Source: Bradyrhizobium erythrophlei (GTDB lineage: Bacteria > Pseudomonadota > Alphaproteobacteria > Rhizobiales > Xanthobacteraceae). Taken from it: 64,000 nucleotides of DNA. Below, one piece after another: positions 34,133 through 42,468 of the stretch. The DNA lies in assembly GCF_900129505.1 (NCBI RefSeq), contig NZ_LT670818.1, forward strand, positions 2,108,001 through 2,172,000, given 5' to 3'. The number at the start of each line of letters is the position of its first letter. Within the stretch, counting starts at the first letter, position 1. Position numbers and translations under genes: made by a program. Below the pieces are notes generated by a model, which was given only the letters and a program-made list of their open reading frames with translations, was not told the DNA's origin and did not search any database.

Positions 34133-35395
34133 ATGAAATCGGCCTTCAATCGATCCATTTTTGCGCTCGCGGCAATCGTCGTTGTCGCGGGGGCCAGCCA
34201 GGCCAACGCACAGCAAAAAGCTCTGCATAGCTATCAGTCCGGAACCAAGGAATTCTGGACCCATCCACCGGATGACTGGTTCCTCGGCGACGAGACCGAA
34301 GCCCAGAAGGGCCTCGCGCCGCCGTCGGGCCCGCCGACCGGTGCGTCGGAAGCGGAACTCGCTACGATGATGAAAAAGATCAAGCTGCCGCCGGGCTTCA
34401 AGATAGAGGTCTACGCGCCCGGCGTGCTGGCCGCGCGGCAGATGGCATGGGGCGACAAGGGCACCTTGTTCGTCGGTTCCTTCGGCCTCGGTAACGTCTA
34501 CGCCATCAAGGACAATGGCGGCAAGAAAGAGGTCAAGACCATCCTCAAGGGCCTCAACATGCCCACCGGCCTCGCCTTCAAGGACGGCGCGCTCTACGTC
34601 ATCGCGGTCGACAAGCTGATCAAATACGACAACGCCGAAGCCAATCTCGATAAGCTTGGCGACGGCAAGGTGGTCTATGACGACATGCCGTCCTACGCGG
34701 CCCATGGCTGGAAGTACCTCGCCGCCGACAAGGATGGCTGGTTCTACATTCCGTTCGGACCTCCCTTCAACGTCGGCATTCCGCCGACCAGCGTGTCGCA
34801 GATCCGCCGCGTCGATCCCAAGACCGGCAACGCCGAACTGGTGGCGCTTGGCGTCCGCAACAGCGTCGGCGGCGACGTCGATCCGCGCTCCGGCAAATAC
34901 TGGTTCACCGAAAACGCCCGCGACTGGATCAGCGACGATCTGCCCAGCGACAAGCTCAACATGATCTCGAAGCCGGGCGAGCATTTCGGCTATCCCTATT
35001 GCCACCAGGGCAATTTGCCGGACACCAAGTTTGCGATGGGTCACAAGTGCTCGGAGTTCACCCCTCCGGTGCTCAATCTCGGCGCCCACGTGGCTCCGCT
35101 CGGCATGAAGTTCTATACCGGCGACCAGTTCCCTGCCGAGTACAAGAACAACATCCTGATCGCCGAACACGGCTCCTGGAACCGGCATAAATATCAGGGC
35201 GGCCGGATCATGCGCGTGACCGTCGGCCCCGACGGCAAGAATCCCAAGCAGGAAGTGTTCGCTTCCGGCTGGATCGAAGGCGACCAGGGCTATCTCGGCC
35301 GTCCGGACGATATCATTCTGGACAAGGACGGCTCGATCCTCGTTGCCGACGACTGGGCCGGCGCGATCTATCGCATCAGCTACAGCAAGAAGTAA
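34133..35395 (+). CDS. PQQ-dependent sugar (sorbosone-type) dehydrogenase, periplasmic
   Basis: A 420-residue exported enzyme with a 26-residue signal peptide (MKSAFNRSIFALAAIVVVAGASQANA). The mature part is a beta-propeller of the soluble glucose/sorbosone dehydrogenase type, with blocks KLPPGFKIEVYAPGVLAARQMAWG, GLNMPTGLAFKDGALYV, YAAHGWKYLAADKDGWFY, RVDPKTGNAELVALGVRNSVG and LIAEHGSWNRHKYQGGRI. Such enzymes oxidise aldoses or sorbosone with PQQ and pass electrons to a cytochrome. AGGGAG precedes the ATG at 34133. A dihaem cytochrome c follows 257 bases later, a likely electron acceptor. Confidence 0.86.
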   Translation: MKSAFNRSIFALAAIVVVAGASQANAQQKALHSYQSGTKEFWTHPPDDWFLGDETEAQKGLAPPSGPPTGASEAELATMMKKIKLPPGFKIEVYAPGVLAARQMAWGDKGTLFVGSFGLGNVYAIKDNGGKKEVKTILKGLNMPTGLAFKDGALYVIAVDKLIKYDNAEANLDKLGDGKVVYDDMPSYAAHGWKYLAADKDGWFYIPFGPPFNVGIPPTSVSQIRRVDPKTGNAELVALGVRNSVGGDVDPRSGKYWFTENARDWISDDLPSDKLNMISKPGEHFGYPYCHQGNLPDTKFAMGHKCSEFTPPVLNLGAHVAPLGMKFYTGDQFPAEYKNNILIAEHGSWNRHKYQGGRIMRVTVGPDGKNPKQEVFASGWIEGDQGYLGRPDDIILDKDGSILVADDWAGAIYRISYSKK

Positions 35396-35652
35396 GGCTC
35401 GATCGATCGGAGGCTGCGGCCGCTCGGGAACGGGTGGCCGCAGTTTTTCATTGTAGCGCCGCGGCGGTCTCGTTCGGGTCGTCGTGCCCGGAGCCCTGTC
35501 CCCGACCTGATCGGGATGACTTGGGCAACTATCATCATCCATCATAATGAAAACGCCTTTTGAGAGATGGATTGCCGGGAGCGCAGACGAGATACGCAGT
35601 CTGCGCAAAGCAGACGGCGATGCCCGGCAATGGCGACAGTACAGGAGTTGTG

Positions 35653-36237
35653 ATGAGAGTTTTCTTCCTCGGAGCCTTAGCGGCTGCAATGATCTGCGGA
35701 TCGGCCGCCCATGCCGCCGATGCCGCCGCCGGCAAGGAAAAGGCCGAGATGTGCGCCGGCTGTCACGGCGAGAATGGCGTTTCGCAGACCGAGAACATTC
35801 CCTCGCTCGCGGGCCAACCCGATCAGTTCCTTCAGTGGCAGCTGGTGTTCTTCCGCGGCGGCGCGCGCAAGAACGAGCAGATGCAGCCGATCGCGGAGCA
35901 GGTCGGCAATGAAGACGTCCGCGCGCTCGGTGCCTATTTCGCTTCGCTCACGCCGCCCAAGACGACAGCGCCCGACGATAATCCCGATCTGTCCAAGAAA
36001 GGTGCCCAGGCGGCTGTGGGGCGGCGCTGCGCGTCATGCCACACCGACACCTTCGCCGGAACCAAAGCCGTCGCGCGGCTTGCCGGCCAGCGCGAGGAAT
36101 ATCTGGTCAAGGCGCTGCATGACTACAAATCGGGCGTCCGTTCCGGCGGCGCAGGTGCTGCGATGACGGATGTCGCCTATCCCCTCAGCAACGAGGAAAT
36201 CGAAGCGCTCGCGCATTATCTCGCGCATTTCCAGTAG
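35653..36237 (+). CDS. Dihaem cytochrome c (c4-like)
   Basis: A 194-residue periplasmic cytochrome with a signal peptide (MRVFFLGALAAAMICGSAAHA). Two haem-binding CXXCH motifs are visible: CAGCH at residues 34-38 and CASCH at about 126-130, with axial Met candidates in each half (EQMQPIA and GAAMTDVAYPLS). The two-domain arrangement and length fit cytochrome c4. The ATG at 35653 has AGGAG six bases upstream; the frame is open to 35560. It probably receives electrons from the sugar dehydrogenase next to it. Confidence 0.9.
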   Translation: MRVFFLGALAAAMICGSAAHAADAAAGKEKAEMCAGCHGENGVSQTENIPSLAGQPDQFLQWQLVFFRGGARKNEQMQPIAEQVGNEDVRALGAYFASLTPPKTTAPDDNPDLSKKGAQAAVGRRCASCHTDTFAGTKAVARLAGQREEYLVKALHDYKSGVRSGGAGAAMTDVAYPLSNEEIEALAHYLAHFQ

Positions 36238-36258
36238 GAACGGGCGCGGTATTCTTCA

Positions 36259-36432
36259 CCTCGCCCCGCTTGCGGCAGGGGAATCGCATATGGAATTTTT
36301 CGATTCTTTTCCCGTCCAAAGAGGCCGAATTGGATTCGAAAATTTCCTAGCGAAGGCCCCTGCGATTCTAAAGTTGCGCAGACTGGGCTTTGGAAAGTCA
36401 TATGCGATAGCCCTGCCGCTTGCGGGGAGAGG
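36259..36432. mobile_element. MITE-like element with imperfect 35-base terminal inverted repeats
   Basis: A 174-base non-coding segment whose ends are near-mirror copies (36259-36293 and 36398-36432). The common core of both ends is GCGGCAGGG followed after two bases by TCGCATATG. The interior is less GC-rich and contains no gene. It abuts a palindromic repeat at 36415-36547, suggesting insertion in or near it. No transposase is present, as expected for a MITE. Confidence 0.55.
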
Positions 36433-36547
36433 TCGAAATTCGCGGAGCGAATTTCGCGTGAGGGGGACTCACCGCACGCTCTCTGCTTCAGAATTTGCCG
36501 AGGCGGCCCCTCACCCCAGCCCTCTCCCCGCAAGAGCGGGGCGAGGG
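36415..36547. repeat. Palindromic repeat (CTCACCCCAGCCCTCTCC type), copy 1
   Basis: Contains GGGGAGAGG, GTGAGGGGGACTC, GAATTTGC and CCCCTCACCCCAGCCCTCTCCCCGC in an inverted arrangement. It is the reverse complement of the element at 62992-63165 and is related to the one at 57742-57953. Confidence 0.75.
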
Positions 36548-36566
36548 AGAAGAGAAGCTTGCGTTG

Positions 36567-37487
36567 CTACCCCCGCTGCTTCTCATACGCCTTGAGATGG
36601 GTGTAAGCGGTGCGCAGTTTCGGCACCGGCACCTTGGCGGCGTCGCCGCGCTTGATCAGATCGCCGATCACGTGATCGGCTTCGACGGCGGCGCCCGCCT
36701 TGATGTCGCGGAACATCGAGGCCGTCATCGGCGAGCCTTCCGTGGTCAGCATGCCGCGGGTTCGTTCCAGAAACGGCGCGCGCGGCGCGTAGCCCTCGAC
36801 CTCGGCGACCGCCCTGCATTCATCGAGCATGCCCAGGATGAAATCCCTGCCACCGGGCGCGCCGAGGATTTGGCCGACGGAAGCGCGCATCAGGCAGGTC
36901 GAGGCCGCCAGCGAGGCGAGGAACACCCATTTCTCCCACATGTCCTGCAGGATGGTTTCGCTGGCGACCGATCCGAACTTGCCGCTCGCCATTACCTCGG
37001 CAATGGCGCGGACCCGGTTCGACACTTTGCCGTCGCGTTCCCCGAAGGTCAGCGACTGCATCGGCTGCAGCTGGACCACCTCGCGCTTGTCGTTGAGCGT
37101 CACCGCGATCGCGCAGAGGCCGCCGAGCACGCGCTCGCGGCCGAACTTGCCGTCCAGCAGATCGAGATGCAGCATGCCGTTGAGCAGCGGGATGATCGAG
37201 GTCTGCGGCCCTACCGCCGGCGCAAAGGACTTTATCGCGTCGTCGAGGTCGAAGGCCTTGCAGCTCAGCAGCACGACGTCGAATTTCTCGCCGAGTTTGT
37301 CCGCCTGCACCGCCGGAGGGTTCTTCAAGGTGACATCGCCGTTGGGGCTTCTGATGACGAGGCCGGCATCGGCCAGTTCAGCGGCGCGCCGCGGGCGGAC
37401 CAGGAAGGTCACGTCGCGGCCGGCCTGAAGCATCCTGCCGCCGAAATATCCGCCGATGGCGCCGGCGCCGACCACGAGAACGCGCAT
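36567..37487 (-). CDS. Ketopantoate reductase-like oxidoreductase
   Basis: A 306-residue NADPH-dependent reductase of the ApbA/PanE family. The dinucleotide fold is MRVLVVGAGAIGGYFGGRM; VVLLSCKAFDLDDAI and LLNGMLHLDLL are typical, and the catalytic Lys sits in MWEKWVFLASLAA. PanE makes pantoate for coenzyme A, but paralogues act on other 2-oxo acids. It lies upstream of repeats and next to a SDR on the same strand; the 119-base gap contains a palindromic repeat. Confidence 0.85.
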   Translation of the reverse strand: MRVLVVGAGAIGGYFGGRMLQAGRDVTFLVRPRRAAELADAGLVIRSPNGDVTLKNPPAVQADKLGEKFDVVLLSCKAFDLDDAIKSFAPAVGPQTSIIPLLNGMLHLDLLDGKFGRERVLGGLCAIAVTLNDKREVVQLQPMQSLTFGERDGKVSNRVRAIAEVMASGKFGSVASETILQDMWEKWVFLASLAASTCLMRASVGQILGAPGGRDFILGMLDECRAVAEVEGYAPRAPFLERTRGMLTTEGSPMTASMFRDIKAGAAVEADHVIGDLIKRGDAAKVPVPKLRTAYTHLKAYEKQRG

Positions 37488-37525
37488 TATGTGGATCCTG
37501 TTCGTTATTGTTCTTTAAGGGCGAA

Positions 37526-37606
37526 TAGTGAGTGGCGAACGGCGAATAGGGAAGCGCCTATATCGGCTACCCGCCATTCGCTATTCGCCATTCGCCATTC
37601 GCCTCT
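37526..37606. repeat. Palindromic repeat of GGCGAATAGTGAGTGGCGAA units
   Basis: Repeated GGCGAAT/ATTCGCC units inverted about a central GCGCCTATATCGGC segment, between the PanE-like and SDR genes. It is a longer relative of the repeat at 22130-22198. Confidence 0.7.
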
Positions 37607-38344
37607 TCACCACTTCTCGCCAAACGGCCGTATCTCAAGCTCGAACGTCCAGGCGCTGCGCGGCTGCTGGTAGAGCTGCCAGTACGACGTCGCAACCGAG
37701 GCGGGCGGCATCAGCAGGTCCGGGTTGTCGAGCGCCTCCTTGCCCCAGAGTTTTTCCCTCCGCTCCCTGACCCAGGCGGTATCGACGCCGGAATCGATGA
37801 TGAGATGCGCGACGTGGATGTTTTTCGGGCCCAGCTCGCGCGCCATCGATTGCGCCACCGCGCGCAGGCCGAATTTCGCGCTGGCGAAGGCGGCAAAGCC
37901 GCTGCCGCCGCGCAAGGAGGCGGTGGCGCCGGTGAAGAAGATATTGCCCCTGCCCCGCGGCAGCATCAGCCGCGCCGATTCGCGTCCCGCCAGGAAACCG
38001 GCCCAGCAGGCCATCTCCCACACCTTGCGGAACACGCGGTCCGTGGTTTCCAGGATCGGGAAGTTGACATTGGCGCCGACGTTGAAGATGCAGACCTCCA
38101 GCGGCGCGTGCTTGTCGGCGTCGTTGAGGAAGGCCGCGACCTCCTCCTCCTTCCGCGCGTCCAGGGCGCGTGCCACGATCGATCCGCCCGCGCCCTCGAT
38201 CTCCCTGCCCAGCGGCTCGAGCTTGGCGCCGTCGCGCCGGCCGGCGAATACGGTAAATCCCTCGGCCGCGAATTTCTTCGCGATCTCGGCGCCGATATAA
38301 TCGCCGGCGCCGATCACGGCACAGGTCGCGTTGCGTTTTTGCAT
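37607..38344 (-). CDS. Short-chain dehydrogenase/reductase with altered active site
   Basis: A 245-residue Rossmann-fold protein. The cofactor loop is atypical (VIGAGDYIGAEIAKKFAAEGF). The catalytic Tyr of the YxxxK motif is replaced by Phe in GFAAFASAKFGLRAVAQSM; the Lys is kept. Other SDR elements remain, such as NVGANVNFPILE (variant of NNAG). It may therefore be non-catalytic or use a different mechanism. ATG 38344 follows GGGAGATCCT upstream. Upstream lies a palindromic repeat, then the HCCA isomerase. Confidence 0.82.
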   Translation of the reverse strand: MQKRNATCAVIGAGDYIGAEIAKKFAAEGFTVFAGRRDGAKLEPLGREIEGAGGSIVARALDARKEEEVAAFLNDADKHAPLEVCIFNVGANVNFPILETTDRVFRKVWEMACWAGFLAGRESARLMLPRGRGNIFFTGATASLRGGSGFAAFASAKFGLRAVAQSMARELGPKNIHVAHLIIDSGVDTAWVRERREKLWGKEALDNPDLLMPPASVATSYWQLYQQPRSAWTFELEIRPFGEKW

Positions 38345-38360
38345 TGCAGGATCTCCCTCA

Positions 38361-38469
38361 GGCCTCATCCTGAGGAGCGGCGTCTTCGCCGCGTCTCGAA
38401 GGATGTGCGATAAAACCGGCCTCGTGGTTCGAGACGCCGCGCAAGTTGCGCGGCTCCTCACCACGAGGG
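38361..38469. repeat. Palindromic intergenic repeat, second copy of the 5181 family
   Basis: GGCCTCATCCTGAGGAGCG...GTCTCGAAGGATG and the inverse half GGTTCGAGACGC...GGCTCCTCACCACGAGG. Same organisation as the element at 5181-5298. Confidence 0.75.
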
Positions 38470-38477
38470 TTGCGAAA

Positions 38478-39086
38478 TTATTTCCCCGCGATCATTTCCT
38501 CGACCTCGCGCAACTGCTCCTTGCCGAAGAACATTTCCTTGCCGACGAAGAAGGTCGGCGAACCGAACGCGCCGCGCTCGACCGCGTGTTGCGTATTCTC
38601 GATCAGTTTTGCCTTCACCTCGGGCTCCTGCGCGCGGGTCAAGAGTTTTGCGCCGTCGAGGCCGGAGGCGGTCAGGGCCTTCGTGGCGACCTCCATATCG
38701 TCCATTTTCTTCGGCTCGACCCACATGTGATGAAACGCGGCGTCGACGTATTTTTCGAACACGCCCTCCAATTGCGCGGCAACAGCGGCGCGCATCAGAT
38801 TGAGGGTGTTGACGGGAAAGAACGGGTTCATCGTGTAGGGATTGACGTGGAAGCGCTTGACAAAACGCTCGGTCTCCAGCGCATGGAACTCGCGCTTGTT
38901 CTTGACGCCGGCGAGCGTCTCGGCCGGGGACTTGTTGTTGGTGGCCTTGAAGATGCCGCCGAGCAGGATCGGCACATATTCGAATTTCGCGCCGGTACGC
39001 TGTTCGATCGCGGGGATCGCCTCGTGGCTGAGGAAAGCATTGGGGCTGCCGAAGTCGAACATGAATTGCGGGGCGGCTGGGCTCAC
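38478..39086 (-). CDS. 2-hydroxychromene-2-carboxylate isomerase-like (DsbA superfamily)
   Basis: A 202-residue thioredoxin-fold protein of the HCCA isomerase/kappa-GST group, acting in naphthalene-type aromatic breakdown with glutathione. Blocks: FMFDFGSPNAFLSHEAIP with the active-site Ser, EYVPILLGGIFKATNN, ERGAFGSPTFFVGKEMFFGKEQL. The GTG at 39086 has GGGAG six bases upstream; the frame is open to 39134. No ring-cleavage genes are adjacent, so the substrate is unknown. Confidence 0.87.
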   Translation of the reverse strand: MSPAAPQFMFDFGSPNAFLSHEAIPAIEQRTGAKFEYVPILLGGIFKATNNKSPAETLAGVKNKREFHALETERFVKRFHVNPYTMNPFFPVNTLNLMRAAVAAQLEGVFEKYVDAAFHHMWVEPKKMDDMEVATKALTASGLDGAKLLTRAQEPEVKAKLIENTQHAVERGAFGSPTFFVGKEMFFGKEQLREVEEMIAGK

Positions 39087-39162
39087 GGCGATCTCCCGGT
39101 GACGGTGGTTTCTTATATGATCCCTATCATTCAAACCAGCCTAGCCGTTCACTTCCGCGCGA

Positions 39163-39783
39163 TCAACCGGCAACGGCGGGCGCTGCCGGTTGTTCGAACG
39201 CCGTGGCGGCGAGCCGGCGGGCGTGGTCGCGCACGTCGGCGGGCCAGGCCGCCGTCCAGGCCTGAAAGCGCTCCGCATCGCCCGCGAATAACGCGCGCGC
39301 CACTTCCTCGTAATGCGGCTTGTTCTCGCCCATCGCCGCGATGAAGCGATACGCCGCTTCCCGCGCCTGCCGGACGCGGTCCTTGTCCTTGTTGGCGCGC
39401 CGGGCCTCGTCGACCAGCCGGCGCAGCGCGACGGACGCGCCGCCCGATTGCTGAGCCAGCCACTCCCAGTGCCGCGGCAGCAGCGTGACCTCCCGCGCGA
39501 CCACGCCCAGCTTTGGCCTTCCTGGACCGCGGGGAGCGGGCTGAGCGACGTCTTCCGCGGCGACGGCGCGCTCAGGGTTGGGCAATCGTGCCAGAACGTC
39601 GTCGACCGAGCCGCGGAAATCGATCTCGACCGGGCCGCTCGAGGAGCCGAACACGAGGACGACGGTGTCCCTGCGCCGGTCGAGTGTCTCCTTGGCCGCC
39701 CGTGCGACCATGCGAAGATCGCCCGAGGCGACGCAGCGGTCGCCCTCGAAGGCGATGTAGGCAATATCGGATGCCGGAGTCAT
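39163..39783 (-). CDS. DUF2239-family protein
   Basis: A 206-residue cytoplasmic protein of uncharacterised family DUF2239. The start MTPASDIAYIAFEGDRC and the core RGPGRPKLGVVAREVTLLPRHWEWLAQQ are typical. The latter includes an AT-hook-like GRPK, so DNA binding is possible. The remainder is helical. ATG 39783; the frame is open to 39840. It is divergent from the GST gene and shares a compact promoter region with it. Confidence 0.85.
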   Translation of the reverse strand: MTPASDIAYIAFEGDRCVASGDLRMVARAAKETLDRRRDTVVLVFGSSSGPVEIDFRGSVDDVLARLPNPERAVAAEDVAQPAPRGPGRPKLGVVAREVTLLPRHWEWLAQQSGGASVALRRLVDEARRANKDKDRVRQAREAAYRFIAAMGENKPHYEEVARALFAGDAERFQAWTAAWPADVRDHARRLAATAFEQPAAPAVAG

Positions 39784-39810
39784 CAAAAGTCTCCCGTTTC
39801 CGTCTGAATT

Positions 39811-39851
39811 ATCCGGGTAAATTGACGGTGTCAATAACATCCGGGTAATAC
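39811..39851. promoter_or_regulatory. Overlapping divergent promoters with a shared TTGAC-GGT-GTCAA palindrome
   Basis: Plus strand: TTGACG (39822) and, 18 bases on, TAATAC (39846-39851), reading to the GST. Minus strand: TTGACA (complement of 39829-39834), 17 bases, then TAATTC, reading to DUF2239. The two -35 boxes overlap within one palindrome. ATCCGGGTAA occurs at 39811-39820 and 39839-39848, each overlapping a -10 box. Confidence 0.6.
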
Positions 39852-39941
39852 AGGCGACGATTGGGCGTCTCGACTTTCGGGCCTCCGACTGGCACCACCA
39901 TGCACCGCGCCCAAGCGGCTGCGTCCGTCCGGGGAATCGCT

Positions 39942-40607
39942 ATGCTCACCGTCCATCATCTCAACAATTCCCGCTCCCAGCGTGTGCTGTGGCTCTTGGA
40001 AGAACTTGGTGTGCCCTACGAAATCGTCCGCTATCAGCGGCAGCCGGACATGCGCGCGCCAGCCGAATTGCGCGCGATCCATCCGCTCGGCAAATCGCCC
40101 GTCGTCACCGACAACGGCAATACCGTCGCCGAATCGGGTGCGATCGTCGAATACATCATCGATACCTATGGCGAGGGACGCCTAATCCCGCTGTCCAAGA
40201 CGCCGGAGCGGCTGCGCTACACCTATTGGCTGCATTACGCGGAGGGCTCGGCGATGCCCCCGCTGCTGTTAAAACTGCTGTTCACGCTGATGCCGAAGCG
40301 CGCACCGGCGCTGCTGCGGCCCCTGGTGCGCAAAGTCTCCAACCAGGCGCTGACCGCCTTGGTCAATCCGCAGCTCAAGCAGCACATGGCGTATTGGGAG
40401 AGCGAACTCGGCAGATACGAATGGTTCGCCGGGCCTGAATTTTCCGCCGCCGACATTCAGATGAGCTTTCCACTCGAAGCCGCCGCCGCACGCGGCGGGC
40501 TTGAGCAGGGCCACCCCAAGGCGATGGCGTTTCTGGATCGCATTCACGCCCGCCCGGCTTATAAGCGCGCCCTTGAGAAGGGCGGGCCGTACGTCGTGGG
40601 GCGTTAA
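39942..40607 (+). CDS. Glutathione S-transferase
   Basis: A 221-residue GST. The N-terminal thioredoxin-like domain reads MLTVHHLNNSRSQRVLWLLEELGVPYEIVRY (catalytic Ser region), then HPLGKSPVVTDNG and AESGAIVEYIIDTYG, the glutathione site. The all-helical C-terminal domain ends with FSAADIQMSFPLEAA and RPAYKRALEKGG. The ATG at 39942 has GGGGAA upstream. It is divergent from DUF2239 and might be stress- or substrate-induced through the shared promoter. Confidence 0.93.
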   Translation: MLTVHHLNNSRSQRVLWLLEELGVPYEIVRYQRQPDMRAPAELRAIHPLGKSPVVTDNGNTVAESGAIVEYIIDTYGEGRLIPLSKTPERLRYTYWLHYAEGSAMPPLLLKLLFTLMPKRAPALLRPLVRKVSNQALTALVNPQLKQHMAYWESELGRYEWFAGPEFSAADIQMSFPLEAAAARGGLEQGHPKAMAFLDRIHARPAYKRALEKGGPYVVGR

Positions 40608-40705
40608 CGCCCACGTCCGCCTATTTCACCCGGGTATAATTGACGCGGGCGTCTTTCTCCCCTATGCGATCCCCACGCAGGCGGATCCTGCTTCGGGGGC
40701 GGTAC

Positions 40706-41041
40706 ATGAAAATCGAGGACAGGAAGGCGGCGATCGCCGCCTACAAGAAGCGCAACAGCGCCGCCGGCATTTACGCCGTTCGCTGCACGGCTTCGGGCGA
40801 GACCTGGATTGGCCAGACGCTCAATCTGGAAACCATCCAGAACCGGATCTGGTTCGCGCTGCGCGCCGGCGGCCATTCCAACCGGGAACTCCAGCGCGCC
40901 TGGACGGCTCACGGCGCCGATGCCTTCTCCTTCGAGTCGCTCGAGCAATTGAAGGATGAGGAATTGGCTTACATCAGGGATACGCTCTTGAAGGAACGTT
41001 TTGTTCACTGGCAGTCGACGCTGAACGGGCTGACGCTCTAA
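40706..41041 (+). CDS. GIY-YIG-like domain protein
   Basis: A 111-residue protein. The core GIYAVRCTASGETWIGQTLNLETIQNRIW is a GIY-YIG-type motif (GIY...WIG) with the downstream Arg of the nuclease helix. The later part, HSNRELQRAWTAHGADAFSFESLEQL, matches the family's C-terminal segment. Many small bacterial members lack known targets. The ATG at 40706 follows GGGGGCGG. It converges with the serine hydrolase gene, whose end is 10 bases away. Confidence 0.82.
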   Translation: MKIEDRKAAIAAYKKRNSAAGIYAVRCTASGETWIGQTLNLETIQNRIWFALRAGGHSNRELQRAWTAHGADAFSFESLEQLKDEELAYIRDTLLKERFVHWQSTLNGLTL

Positions 41042-41051
41042 ATGTGAGCTT

Positions 41052-42440
41052 TCAGGGTTGCGTCGCGGCGATCACTTCCTTGACCAGCCGTCCGAGGCCA
41101 CGAATATCGCCGGTAGGGTCGACGGAATCGCCGAGCCGGACGATTACCAGATGCTGCGACGGAATGATCACGACGCGCTGGCCGAGATTGCCGGAGGCAA
41201 AGAACGCGTCGCGCGGAATCCCGATGCGGACGCGACCTTGGGCATATTCGTGCTCGCTGCGGTTGGTCCAGAAGCCTGCGCCATAATCGGTATCGAGCGT
41301 CGGGGAGGCTGAAAAATCCACCCAGTCGTCCTCCAGAATACGCCGGCCGCCGACCGCGCCGTCATTCAGGTATAGCAATCCAAATCGCGCCCAGTCCCGG
41401 GCGCTCGCCAGCATGTTGGCCGAGCCCTGCAGCGTGCCGCTGGCATCGAATTGCAGCGTCACGTTGCGCATCCCCAGCGGATTGAACAACTCGCGCCAGG
41501 CGAGCGCCAGCGTCTTCTCGGGACCGCCAACGCCATCCCGGATGATCCGCGCCAGGATTTGCGCGGTCGCGCTGGAGTAGGCCCATCGCGTCCCCGGCGG
41601 CGCGATCAGCGGCGCCTTCACCGCAAAGCCTGCCATGTCGCCGTACAGGTACATCAGGTTGGAGGGATCGAAGCCGGAATTGGTTTCGTCCAGCGCGAGA
41701 CCCGTCGTCATCCGCATCAAGTGCTCGACCTCGATCTCGCGGCGCGGGACGCCCGAGGCACGCCATTCCGGGACCGGCGCCGGCATCGATGGAGTCAGGA
41801 TGCCCTGCTGCGCCATGATTCCGAGCAGGGCGTTGACCACGGACTTGGTCATGGAGAAGCCGGGCAGCTGCGTATCGACACCGACACCCGCCGCATAGCG
41901 TTCGGCGATAACGCTGCCATCGCGCACCACGACGACCGCCTTGGTTCTGCGGAATGGCGGCTCGGCGGGTTCCTCGAATGCATGAACCAGCGCCGCCTTC
42001 AGAGCGGGAGCCGAGGCCTCAACCACGCCGGGACCGGCGATTTCCGGCAGCAGCGGCGGGCTCTTCGGCATCTTCAGCGCTTCAAGGTCGCTTCGCAGCA
42101 GATACGGCGCCTCCGATCCATGCAGCAACACGCAACCGAACCCGTCGTGAAAAGCGGCGCGGCTGCCCAGCAGGCCCATCATGGAAACGTCGACGATCTT
42201 GGCGGCACGATCGAGCCGATACCGCATTCCCGCCCGCAGCCGGCGAATGCCCGGACGGTCCATGGTCTCAGCGAAAACGGCGTCTGGATCCAGTCCCGAT
42301 ACGAACGTCTTCGCGCAGACGCTGTCGGCGACGGCGCTCGCCGCCACCCGAACCGCGCGATCGGGGCGGTAGATCACGGCCAGTGCCACCGGCACGGCGA
42401 GGATCAGCGCTCCTGCGATCAGCCTTCGCGCAACCACGCC
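41052..42440 (-). CDS. Beta-lactamase-family serine hydrolase
   Basis: A 462-residue membrane-anchored or exported hydrolase (N-terminal helix VARRLIAGALILAVPVALAVIY). The catalytic SxxK is SMTK in PGFSMTKSVVNALLGIM, and the YxN position is YSS in WAYSSATAQIL. The class C/DD-peptidase fold includes esterases, so function is open. The GTG at 42440 has GGGAG six bases upstream; a TTG at 42494 would overlap the SDR gene. It lies 28 bases after the SDR stop, likely co-transcribed. Confidence 0.83.
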   Translation of the reverse strand, partial: GVVARRLIAGALILAVPVALAVIYRPDRAVRVAASAVADSVCAKTFVSGLDPDAVFAETMDRPGIRRLRAGMRYRLDRAAKIVDVSMMGLLGSRAAFHDGFGCVLLHGSEAPYLLRSDLEALKMPKSPPLLPEIAGPGVVEASAPALKAALVHAFEEPAEPPFRRTKAVVVVRDGSVIAERYAAGVGVDTQLPGFSMTKSVVNALLGIMAQQGILTPSMPAPVPEWRASGVPRREIEVEHLMRMTTGLALDETNSGFDPSNLMYLYGDMAGFAVKAPLIAPPGTRWAYSSATAQILARIIRDGVGGPEKTLALAWRELFNPLGMRNVTLQFDASGTLQGSANMLASARDWARFGLLYLNDGAVGGRRILEDDWVDFSASPTLDTDYGAGFWTNRSEHEYAQGRVRIGIPRDAFFASGNLGQRVVIIPSQHLVIVRLGDSVDPTGDIRGLGRLVKEVIAATQP

Positions 42441-42468
42441 GCTCTCCCATGCCGGCCCGGCTTCGGTT

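Noticed and set aside
33860-35689. 609-residue minus-strand open frame opposite the PQQ sugar dehydrogenase
   Set aside because: It is the antisense of a well-supported gene with a signal peptide and family motifs; no domain was recognised in the antisense protein.
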